A DNA stretch of 64,000 nucleotides from Cymbomonas tetramitiformis (Eukaryota; Chlorophyta; Pyramimonadophyceae; Pyramimonadales; Pyramimonadaceae), in the NCBI GenBank assembly GCA_001247695.2, contig LGRX02035295.1, positions 1 to 64,000 on the forward strand. Direction: 5' to 3'. Positions within the stretch are counted from its first letter, which is position 1. Each line of letters starts with the position of its first letter. The translations under genes were made by a program, and so were the position numbers. Shown one piece after another: positions 1 through 9,787 of this stretch. The notes beneath the pieces were generated by a model. That model worked only from the letters and a program-made list of their open reading frames with translations. It had not been told where the DNA came from and did no database searches.

Positions 1-19
1 GGAGGCAATATCGTGGCAC

Positions 20-1548
20 TTGGCATGGTGCCCTTTTCACATTTGGTGGGGGCGCTGTGTGGCCTCACTTTTGAGCTGGCTGCCGATGTGGTGGTCGGAT
101 ACTCGACGTTATCCCCGTCGTGCGTACTATAACGTTTGGGTCTTATGGGCCCTCGCCTGCATTTGGTACGTTGGATTGCTTGTCGTGCGCACCACGGGCA
201 TCTATGCTGGCGTGCACCGTGTTCATGGCGAAGGATGGATGGTAGTGCCCCTGCGGGCTGTGATCGTTTCCTTGGCGTGTTGGTCGCAGTGTGCAGCCGC
301 CCTCCTGATCGCAGTCCTTGCTTGGCTTTGGGTTTGTGCCAGCGTCTTCGCGGAGGATGTGGCGTGCCATGTCCCTCATGTCCCGAGCGACCATTTGGAC
401 ACGCATCGCATTCGACGTGGCCATGGATGGGCTGTTCCGTCCCTACGTTGGTCTCAAGTTTTCTTGTTGGGCCGCGTGCGTCTGCCCGCTTTGCCGGCCA
501 GGTTGGACAAACCTCGCTTTGCGGCGCGCTGGGCGCAGCTTCAACGCAATCTTCGACTTCATTACATCGCGCAGGCCACCTACGTAACGCTGGTCCTAGC
601 GATCGTGGTCTTCACCGCCGCTGGTGGGAGTACTCGCTTGGCGCACGGGGGGTGGAGGGTATTGGCGTGCTTCTTCGCTTCGAACTCGCCAGCAGCCGCA
701 GTGCGTTTCAACAGAATTTTACGATTTTTTCTGCTTTTGTGCGGAATTCTGTGGGTCGCTGGCAAGCTGGCTGAGAGCGTGCCCATGTGCGATGTCATGT
801 CGCCCACGCGCAGTGCTTGGGGTAGATCCCCCTGCACTTCATGGGAGGCCCAGCAGTCCTCGAGGCAATGGGAGCCGGGCTGGGAAGCCAACATCGCGGA
901 GCAGGATGAGGTCTTGCCGTACACCGTGCTGGACGAGCTTCAACCTTTGGGTGACACGACAGTGACCAAGGACGAGGCAGCGTGGCTCGACACTGAGCTC
1001 AATGCCACGTTTGGAGGACATCCTGACTTCAAGGAGGAACACTGGGAGGAAATGCGGAATGTTCTTCGCAGGTGCAAGACCACCTTTGCCAACAGCCCTC
1101 ACGATTTGAAAGGCTACAAGGGCAACGCGAAGCACAACACGTTCTCCATCCCTTTCGTAGACGAATCCAAGGCCGCCTACCAGAGACCTAGGAAGTACAG
1201 TCCGGGCGAGCAGGAGATCATCGATATCCATTGCAAGGAACTTTTGGAATATGGTTTCATAGAGCCAGCAGCCAAGCATTGCAGGCATGCGAGCAACGTG
1301 GTCGTAGCTGGCAAGAAGGATCACGAGACTGGCCTGTGGACTCAGACGAGGTTCTGCGTGGACCTCAGGGGTGTCAATCGGCACTCCCTCAAAGACAACA
1401 CGCTGCCGCACCGACCAGAGGAGCTCTACCAGAAGGTGGCCAAAGCCAAGTTCAAGACCACTCTGGATGCCACCAAAGCTTTCCACCAGATCCCCATGGC
1501 TACAGAAGAGGACAGGAGCAAGACGGCGTTTTGGTGGAAGAATCAGCT
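20..1548 (+). CDS. Pol polyprotein, N-terminal part: hydrophobic segments, then RT fingers
   Basis: The true start may lie upstream of the window; 20 is only the first in-window start. Residues 1-250 are rich in Trp and contain about four hydrophobic stretches (near residues 40-60, 80-110, 185-205 and 230-250) that look like membrane helices. I see no gag zinc knuckle or aspartic protease motif here. From about residue 330 the sequence is a normal Gypsy pre-RT linker, followed by RT motifs with [12 protein letters not shown] and the motif A region [11 protein letters not shown], which holds the first catalytic Asp. The frame then changes near 1549, where the RT continues in the frame of the next entry. 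The hydrophobic region is unusual for Gypsy and could be a lineage-specific domain. Confidence 0.7.
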
Positions 1549-4500
1549 CGTACCAATACACCTCGATGCCTTTTGGTGCAGCTGGAGCTACTTCTGCGTT
1601 CGTAAGAATCATGGACTACGAGTTACGACACTTGCAGCATTGCACGGTGGCGTACGTCGATGACGTAGTGGTCTATACGGATTCCACGCCTGAGCAGCAT
1701 TTGAAGGACGTTGAGGATGTACTTCGCACCTTGGGGGATGCTGGCATCCGTTTGCATGCAGGCAAGAGCACTTTTGGTGCAGCCACGGTGGACTTTCTGG
1801 GCTATCGTATTGGCCACAACTCCATTGGCGCGCAAGAAGCCAAATGCAAGGCCATACAAGAGCTTCCAAGCCCTCAGGACAAGACTGGGCTCCGCTCGAT
1901 CTTGGGTATGATGAATTACTACAAGGGCCTGGTGGGTGAGCCAGGGGGGCCAAACTACTCTGAGATGGCCCGCCCTCTCAACGACTTGCTCAAGAAGGAG
2001 GTCACTGACATCAAGGCAGCCTGGGGGAAGCAGCAAGATCAAGCACTCCAAGAACTTAAGGATGCCCTCTGTTCTGGGAGGTGCCTGAGGCCCATCGATT
2101 ACGACAGACCTCTCATATTGTACACTGACTGGAGCACCTATGGCATTGGCGCAGTGCTGGGCCAGAAGGACGATGACGGGAAGGAGTACATTTGTATGGC
2201 AATCAGCCGATCTCTGAGTAAAACGGAGAGACAGTACGCCAGCTTCAAAGGTGAGATGCTCGCAGTGGTATGGGCAGTGCGCACGTTGAGGCAGTACTTG
2301 CATGGAGTCCACTTCACCTTGGTGACCGACCACTCACCGCTCACCACCCTGATGGAGAAGGCCGATCTCCAAGGGCAACATCTACGCTGGGCAATCAGCT
2401 TGCAGGAGTTCGACTTCACGGTGCAGTACCGTCCAGGAGCTAAGAACAGCAACGCTGACGTGCCGTCTCGCTACCCACTGCCGTCCACGACAGATGAGAC
2501 TGGAGCAAGGCATGAGAGGGAGAAGGTGACTGCGCTTCACGCAGGCGTGGGGGAAGTTCACACGAAGGACTTCTGTGACCACTTGTGCCTTATGTTGGCT
2601 GGGGATGCTTCCCCAGGGGAAGAGGCCACGCCAGAGGTGCAGGTTGCCAACTACTGCAGGATAGCTGCCATGGAGCAGCTGGGTACAGGACCAGTGCATC
2701 GTCTGTTCGATTTGCACTACCACGAGGAATTAGAATGCAATCATGGGGACACGTTCGACACCGACTTGCCCGAGCTGGTGACCGACTCTGGGAGGCTAGC
2801 CAGAGCAGCTTGGAAGGCGCTGAGCCTGGTTAGGTCAACGCGAGGCACGCATGGCGAGGGAAGCCCTGCTGTGTACAGCAATGAGTACTTTGAAGGTGAG
2901 CGCATTCTGAAGCCCGAGAAGGTCGACACCAGGGTGCTGAGCATCCGATTCTTCTCGCAAGCTCGGCAGGAAGGCGTGGTGTGCTACGAACCATGTGGAG
3001 GCCTATGTGCTGGGCTGGAAATGTTGCTCCGCAGTGGGATGAAGGTGGATCGCTACCTGTATCAGGACATATCCCCGAGCAGTCAGACGGTTGCCAGAGC
3101 CAGGTGTGCAGCATTGCTGAGACGATACCCTGACCTCATCTCGCCCCATGCAATAGAGATTGGGGCTCTACCCCAAGACCTGCGCGAGACCACCAGCGCC
3201 GACTTCATACGAGCAGGAGCTCTTCAAGGACGCCAGTGGGTCATGGTATGTGGGTTCCCATGTCAGGATCTCTCCCCTGCTGGAACACTCACAGGCCTGG
3301 ATGGCAGGCACAGCAAATTATTTTATGAAGTGGTCAGGCTTCTGTCCACACTCCAGCAGCTGCAGCGGCAGAGGCCTCCAGGTTATATCCTGGAAAATGT
3401 TTCTCCGTTGTCGCACAGACCTGGAACCAAGATCAGGGACGAGGTGTTCCCGTACATTGCCAGCGTCATTGGTAGACCAGTGTCCTTTGATGCAGCACAA
3501 GCAGGCGCCTACGCACATCGGTTGCGGGCGTATTGGAGCAACTTGTTCCAGAGCCACCAGTTTCGCTCCGTCATGAGCAAGGTGGTGAGACCAGAAGGAC
3601 GAATTGTATCGTCAATCATATGCAAGGGCTGGCATCCCAGGCCAGTGATAAGGACAGACCGCGCGCCTCACTACGTGGTGAACGTGGTGGGAGAACCATT
3701 GAGGGCATTACCCACCATCATGGCGACGCAAGGGTCAAGAGCGTTCAGAAGAGCGAGGATGGGCACTGTGGTGCGCAACCAGGACGGCGAAGACGCCGAG
3801 GAAGAATCTCGAGAAGTTAACCTTGAAGAGAAGACGCGAGCCATGGGCTACAGCGCAAGTGAGCTACGCATGGCCGACGGCCTAAGTGACGTAGAATTGG
3901 CGAGCATTCTGGGCCTGGCCATGGATCGCAGAGCAATGGAACTGCTGATGGCAGTCGCAGAAGCAAGCAGGAAGGGGCTTCCTCACAGCAAGGAATCCCC
4001 AGAGGCGGAGAATTCCCCAGGACAGCCCATCGCTGTAGACAACAACTGGGCAGACCACGAGAGGTCGGACCTTCAGCAGAGGGAAGCTTTGCTGGCGGAA
4101 TGGGTTGAGAATTCGAACGCATACACCCAGCAGGTGGCGAAGACTATGACCCATCGCGACTGGGAGGAGAAGCTGCGGATAATGTGCTCGCAAGGGCAGA
4201 AAGGCGCAGAAGGAATTGGAGCCCAGCGACAGAAGGCTGGAACCAAGAAGAAGAAGGAGAACGAGTGGCAGCTTTACACCATGGCGCAGTATCGTCAGAG
4301 GCATGAGAACCACTTCGTGAAGGAGGGCGCGATCCCAGCAGCGCACGTGGATGTGCCTGCCTGGAGTCCGCCTACCAGAGAGTCAGAGATGAGGCTCCCC
4401 AGGTTGACATGTACCACCAGGTTCGAGGACCTGATGGCCAGCGTGGCCGAGCAGCAGGCAGATCGTGACAAGCATCGAGATATACACGATGATGCATGGT

Positions 4501-7028
4501 GCCTCAGATGGTTGAAGTCCAATGGTAGAGTGAGGTTGCCCGAAGAGGAAGTTCGTCGAGTAAGGAGGCGAGCAGCACGACATCGATGGGACGAGGCCAC
4601 GGACGAGATCTACATGGTCACTATGTCGGGCAAGGAGGTGAGAATACCTAAGCCTGCTGACCGTCTTGCGTTGGTCAAAGAATACCACTCCAGAACGGGA
4701 CATTGGGGCATAAGGCGGACACAGCATCTTTTGTGGCAGCGCCATTGGTGGGCCGACTTGAAGAAAGACGTGGAGGCTGTGGTCACTCAGTGTGAGACCT
4801 GTCAGCGTGTGAAGACTCATTATGCGAGAGAGGAGGCATGTTTATCCCCCCTTGAGATCGTGTCGTTCATGTATCGCTGGTCGCTGGATCTGGCATGGCC
4901 CTCGAGGAGAGAGACCAAGTCTGGCACCAACCGAGTGCTCATCATGACCGAGCACTACACCAGATTCATAGTCTGCGTGCCCATTCCCGACAAGGAGGCG
5001 AGCACCATCGCAGCGGCATTTCGCAGCCATGTCCTGGCTGTGTTTGGTGCGCCAGCAGAATGCTTGGTGGATGGAGGCAAGGAGTTTGAAGGCGAGTTCA
5101 AGCAGTTGTGCAGAGATTGCCTGATTGACCGGCGAGTCACCTCGCCAGACTCACCAGAAGGCAATGGGCTGACCGAGCGAGTGGTACGCACTATGAAGTT
5201 CTGCTTTAAGAAGCTTGCCTTGGAGAAGGGTCTCGATTATGAGTGGGATGAGCAGCTTTGGCCACTGGTGCTGAGCTATAATGCAGCACGCCAGGAGTCC
5301 ACGGGGGTGGCGCCGTTCACCATGTTGTTCGCCCAAGAGGCAGTAGTGCCGCCTGATTTGAAACGGGCACCCAGCATAGATTTTGCTGTGGAGGTCGAAG
5401 ATGAGAAGGATGCCAGGGTCAAGGACCTCCTCCAGAGAGCACAGGTGGTGAGGCGACTGATGGTACACGCTGGTTGCAGCCTGGAGGTTGCGCAGCATCG
5501 TGACACATTACATTACGAAAGGAGAAGGGGTGGGGGCTACGAGCCTAGTCCACACCAGTTCAAGGTGGGCGATTTCGTCTATATCAGGCGGAAGCCCCGC
5601 AGCGGCATGGAAGTCGCGACCAAATCCGCCATCCTGAAGCTGGTCAAGATACAGCGAGATGGTGTGGTGGTGCTCGAGGACGCCACCAAGTTAAGAGAGA
5701 AGAGCACCGTGCAGAGCATCGCGCCATGTCACCTACAGGTGAAGGATCAGTATGACTGCAGTGCAGCCGTTCCCAGTAAGCACCTAGCATGTGAAGTTTG
5801 CAGGAAGACCGATGGGGAGGCAGAGATGCTGTTGTGTGACACGTGCAACAGGGGGTATCACTTGTGGTGTTTGACCCCAGCACTGGATGGAGTACCAGAA
5901 GGTAAGTGGCTATGCCCCATGTGCTCAGGCACGGGGAGGCAAGCCGCCAATGCCGAGGTGCAGACCCAGAAAGACGAGAGCTCTGGTGCCCTAGAGGACA
6001 AATTGGGCATGAGGGAGCAGCAATTGAATGAGAAGCTGTCGGCGGAGATGCGCCTGTTGCCAGCAGACGTGGGTCCTCGTCGGGTGGTGAAGGGAGACAA
6101 GTTCCAGCCTTGGCATGCCATTTCATCGAGAGAGATGCTGTTGAAAGAGGAGGACATGTTCTTGGGCATGCCAGATCAGATTGATTGGGGAAGGCAGGAC
6201 AAGCTCTCTGAGGCTGTGCAGATCTTCATGCCAGGGCATTGGAATGAGGGGCATCGCACGGTGCTGAGCAAGAAATATCGAGAACAGAAGGCCTTGGCAA
6301 GGCATCTGAGGGATGCACCTCTTGTGCCTGCGTTGGCTGAAGAAGAAGTTGAAAGACGAGGAGAGCTGAGACACATGACTAAGGCTCAGGTGAGAGAAGC
6401 TAGTGCGCTGCAGTGGGGGCTTGAACTGGTCATTACAGTGCCCTCTGAGGTGAGGCGTTTGGCGACAGAGGTGGACTGGAAGTCCGTCGATGGCGTGTGG
6501 GACCCATGGGCAGGCACTGGGGTCATCAGTGAGGTGATGATGGAGCAATGGCCGCAGTTGAGATTCATGAACAATGACTGGAACTCTCAGTTGGGCTGGT
6601 CTGAGGCGCATGACGCACTTCAACCAGGTAACTATCGTATATGGAAGGAGAAGTATGGTGTCTGTGACGCAGTGGTGACTTCGCCTTGGTTCGCAGCGCT
6701 GGATATCGCGTTTCCGTTGGCGGTAATGGCCAGTCGTGTGGTGGCATGTGTCCACGTTCCATCTTATTACTTGACAGACATGACCGAGAGCAGGGCTGCG
6801 TACTTCAGACGATTGAGTCAGACAGGACGCTTGCATGTGATTGGGCATCTGGAACATGGACCTATTGGCCGCAGGTGTATGTGGGTCTTGGTGTTCAAGA
6901 ACCCATTGATCAGAGCCAGAATGTTACAAGGCGGAGAAGGTGAGGGCATTGGTATGTTCACTTTCAGTTTGGGCAAGTTCATGGCAGATGGTGATACGAC
7001 CCAGTATGCGGAGCAAGCCCACATTTGA
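1549..7028 (+). CDS. Pol polyprotein, main part: RT palm, RNase H, DNMT3-like C5-methyltransferase, integrase, PHD finger, second MTase-like domain
   Basis: The frame is open from 1371, but homology to RT starts near 1549. Residue numbers here count from 1371. The RT motif YVDD is at residues 95-98. RNase H spans about 245-370 ([22 protein letters not shown]). A cytosine-5 DNA methyltransferase spans about 530-865, with motif I near CYEPCGG, motif [10 protein letters not shown] with the catalytic Cys, motif VI ENV, a motif VIII-like [11 protein letters not shown], and a C-terminal motif X-like stretch. KVDRYL and the [10 protein letters not shown] block resemble the DNMT3 family. The integrase has an HHCC zinc region (about 1104-1145) and a DDE core with D, D (VDGGKEF) and E (EGNGLTERV). 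A C4HC3 PHD finger lies at about 1474-1518. The last 250 residues hold DPWAGTG (1711) and TSPWF (1771), a SAM-methyltransferase pattern. The stop is TGA. Confidence 0.85.
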
Positions 7029-7054
7029 GTCTGTGCTACTGCACGCAGCAGCTA

Positions 7055-7066
7055 CAGATGGGGGAT
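7055..7066 (+). promoter_or_regulatory. Polypurine tract of the Gypsy element
   Basis: A purine-rich stretch ending in GATGGGGGA lies immediately before the TG that opens the 3' LTR. This is the position expected for the plus-strand primer of reverse transcription. Confidence 0.6.
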
Positions 7067-7806
7067 GTTGGAATCTGGGCTTGCATATAAGAGTTCAGCG
7101 TTCGATAACAGGATATCGGAATTTTAAAAATTTTGTAGCTCTACGATCTTATGCTGTGTTGAGAGTTGCTCGTACAGTCACCGGCACCAGTGAATATTAA
7201 TGATGCTTATGATCAGTCGCGAGTGTTAAGTTCGTTCGATTCCGAGATGGTACCATCATATGCACGCGTTTGCGACAGCTGTAACAAACGCCGGCTTCTC
7301 ATGGTACCGCGCCGGGTTTGTTCAGCTGGTGACACGCATGACAGTGGTGACAGTATGACAGGCTTCGCGAAGATGACCATCTGTGAGATGCAGACTTGCC
7401 AGAGAAGATATTGTCAATATCAGGTTACTGAGGAATGATACGATGACGACGGCAGTGACTCCTTTGCCACTGACGTGTCAGTCAGAATGTGTTAAACGGT
7501 AACAGTATTAAAGCTGGCACGGAATAATGACTTTCCATTGGCCAGATGAAGATTCGAGGGCTAGAACCCGTTACAGTTTTGGGAAATGTGACAGAGCATT
7601 GAGAGATAAGTGACCTCTGACCGAAGGTCAGACTGGTGGACTCATTATTGTTTTGCCTTCGCAAGTACTAGGTGGCTGTTCGCGTGCCAGTGCTAGAGTG
7701 CTAAGACAGTTCTGCTCACAGCTTTTGTACACACAATAATTCGTATTTTGTGGTATAATATCAATTTTGACGGATATATTTTACTGCTGTTTTCATACTT
7801 TTTCAT
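7067..7806 (+). repeat. 3' LTR of the Gypsy element (740 bp)
   Basis: The repeat starts TGTTGGAATC right after the purine tract and ends in CTTTTTCA at 7806, where a second copy of its own start begins. TG...CA ends and a 740-bp length fit an LTR. A TATA-like GGTATAATATC lies near 7750. Without the 5' LTR the boundaries rest on this internal evidence only. Confidence 0.65.
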
Positions 7807-8018
7807 GTTGGAATCTGGGCTTGCATATAAGAGTTCAGCGTTCGATAACAGGATATCAGAATTTTAAAAATTTTGTAGCTCTGCGATCTTATGCTGTGTT
7901 GAGAATTGCTTGGTCAGTTACCGGCACCAGTGAATATTAATGATGCTTATGATCAGTCGCGAGTGTTAAGTTCGTTCGATTCCGGGATGGTACCATCATA
8001 TGCACGCGTTTGCGACAG
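7807..8018 (+). repeat. Truncated second LTR copy
   Basis: These 212 bases repeat 7067-7278 with fewer than ten differences, then end abruptly at GCGACAG. The copy directly abuts the first LTR with no spacer. It could come from unequal recombination, a 2-LTR-type junction, or an earlier insertion at the same site. Confidence 0.7.
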
Positions 8019-8452
8019 GAAGATGTGGAGGCGCAATCCATGCCAAAAGGCGTTCCTTCTTCGTAATCGTTTCATACTCCGGGTCGCGGAAGCCTTCCGC
8101 GGTACTCCAACCTTCCGGGAATATGAGCTTGATATTGGGAGGGGGGTTGAGCGATGTACCCTCCTGAGCATTGGAAGGTTTGATCGGCTCTCGATCGGCT
8201 AAGCACCCGCCTTGCGCGGGATTTCTCATCGCGCGCTTGGCTAACGAAGATTGTTGTACGGGGGGGCCGCCTTCCCTTGGACGAGGGCGGCGGCTCTAGC
8301 CGAAGGCAAGCCGGTTCGATGTCGCTCCGCATCACTTGGTGATGATGATTGAGGGGATCGTTCATGGCGAGGTCGCTTTTCACCATGAACAATTTGATCT
8401 CCTCGGACCATACTGCATTGAAGTCCCCTTTACCACGCCCATCACCCTTCGA
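8019..8452 (-). pseudogene. Broken coding remnant of unknown family, possibly one exon
   Basis: On the minus strand an AG acceptor-like site near 8452 is followed by an open frame (GKGDFNAVWSEEIKLF...). It moves to another frame at a run of seven C/G bases near 8260 and then continues (LIFPEGWSTAEGFRDPEY...) until it is cut by the LTR fragment at 8018. The upstream intron-like sequence contains the same ATATGTCCGCAGTATATGTCC motif class as the satellite near 12 kb. I do not recognise the protein. The homopolymer frame change may be a sequencing error. Confidence 0.3.
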
Positions 8453-8738
8453 AAATGTACTGCAACTATGTTGTAATATGTTGGACATATACTGCGGACA
8501 TATTGACGATATGCTGAAGGAACTTTCAAGTAAAGCAATAACCCAAAAGTAGGTTTCGGACCCCCCCCACAAAAAACGCACACAAGCTATGTCGCAAAAT
8601 ATAGCTCCTGAGTCCATATAACAAGTCTCACCAGAATTGAAGAACATGTTTTTTCAACTTTTTTAGGGCTCACTTCAACACTTCCGCAGCATACTGAAAG
8701 GGGGGGGCTAAAGGCAGGGCTCAAGGTCTTGAGCCCTC

Positions 8739-8819
8739 ACGTATTGAAGTGAGCCCTCACGTATTGAAGTGAGCCCTCACGTATTGAAGTGAGCCCTCAC
8801 GTATTGAAGTGATCCCTGC
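8739..8819. repeat. Tandem 20-21-bp repeat, four copies
   Basis: The unit GAGCCCTCACGTATTGAAGT is repeated four times in a row. The same words recur in both arms of the inverted repeat at 8897-9148 and again at about 12730, so this is a local repeat vocabulary and not an isolated microsatellite. No gene is visible between 8453 and 9300. Confidence 0.85.
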
Positions 8820-8896
8820 CTTGAGCTCTGCAGGCGGTTGCACGCGGTTGCACGCATATTGACCTTTACAAAAATTTAAAAAACTTTTTAGAGGAG

Positions 8897-9148
8897 AATC
8901 TGTTCAATACTACTTCAATACGTGAGGGCTCATTCTAATACGTTAGCGATTGCAGGCGTATTGAAATGGCGTATTGGAGATGTATTGAAAACTGCTGATG
9001 TCAGCTTTGCCAGTGCCACGTCAGACGGATCTTCGCAAAACTGACTTGGCACTTTTTCGACCCATCTCCAATACGCCATTTCAATACGCCTGCAATCGCT
9101 AACGTATTAGAATGAGCCCTCACGTATTGCAGTAGTATTGAACAGATT
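8897..9148. repeat. Long inverted repeat, 86-bp arms, 80-bp spacer
   Basis: Bases 8897-8982 and 9063-9148 are reverse complements with one mismatch. The spacer is GC-richer and unrelated. This would form a long hairpin as RNA or single-stranded DNA and may be a foldback/MITE-like element. Confidence 0.85.
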
Positions 9149-9299
9149 GGACGATTTTCGGGGAAACAATTTTGGAATTTTAATTTTTAGGAGAATCTGC
9201 ACCCCTCGTTCGTGAATCGAACGGCCGAATTCGTAACTCAAGAAGTACCCCCAAAATGACCCCTGAGATGGCCTGGATAAAAAAGGTTGTCATTGACCT

Positions 9300-9440
9300 T
9301 TAGATGGAGGTGGTACACTTCGCCAGCGAGGAGGAGCTCAACTCCTCGCAGACAAGGTGTATACCTCCAGTGGGACTCGAACCCACTACCGCAGGCTTTG
9401 AAGACCGACGGCCAACCACTAGACCATTGTGACAACGTGA
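9300..9440 (-). mobile_element. tRNA-derived SINE-like sequence
   Basis: On the minus strand an A-box-like TGGTCTAGTGG is followed about 32 bases later by a perfect B box GGTTCGAGTCC in a T-arm with a paired GTGGG/CCCAC stem. The predicted acceptor ends do not pair, and the anticodon stem (loop CTTCAAA) is weak, so this is not a functional tRNA. The sequence continues into a body with TATACACC and CTCCTC blocks, as in a tRNA-headed SINE. Confidence 0.5.
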
Positions 9441-9722
9441 TTGAAAAGATGTTGCGTATTGGACTACAGTACAGTAACGTATGAACACAAATGAAAAGGG
9501 GGGTTAGACGTTCCCCCCCAAAAAAAGAAAAAGAGCGCGATGACAATCGAGATGGACGATGGACGAAATTTCAAAATGCATTTCCAAACGGTCGGTCGTC
9601 GCAGGTGCAATGCGCCCGACACATGAGGCCAACATGCGTGCACGATGCATGGTAACACCCATCGCATCACGGCAACGTACGGAAGGCCTCCTGGAAGCAC
9701 GTTGACGTTCCAGCAGCCGCCC

Positions 9723-9787
9723 TAGCCAGCAGAGGTGTAAACAAAGCCAGCAGAGGTGTAAGAAAAGCCAGCAGAGGTGTAAGAAAA
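9723..9787 (+). repeat. Three direct repeats just upstream of a start codon
   Basis: GCCAGCAGAGGTGTAA plus a short A-rich spacer occurs three times, ending right before the ATG at 9788. The repeats could be 5' UTR sequence of the next gene. Confidence 0.6.

Larger units (their letters stand above)
1..7806 (+). mobile_element. Ty3/Gypsy-type LTR retrotransposon, 3' part, carrying two methyltransferase-like domains and a PHD finger
   Basis: The polyprotein order is reverse transcriptase, RNase H, cytosine methyltransferase, integrase, PHD finger and a second SAM-methyltransferase-like fold. RNase H before integrase is the Ty3/Gypsy order. The polyprotein ends at 7028, and a purine-rich tract leads straight into a TG...CA repeat of 740 bp that I take as the 3' LTR. 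The 5' LTR and any gag lie upstream of the window. One reading-frame change near 1549 splits the RT, so this copy may be inactive or the base call may be wrong. Methyltransferase capture by retrotransposons is known in a few protists and algae; this combination with PHD and a second methylase is not one I recognise. Confidence 0.85.

Noticed and set aside
8739..8819. CRISPR-like array
   Set aside because: The units are directly adjacent with no spacers, in a eukaryotic repeat setting.
9362..9437. Functional tRNA gene on the minus strand
   Set aside because: The B box and T-arm are good, but the acceptor stem does not pair and the anticodon stem has mismatches.
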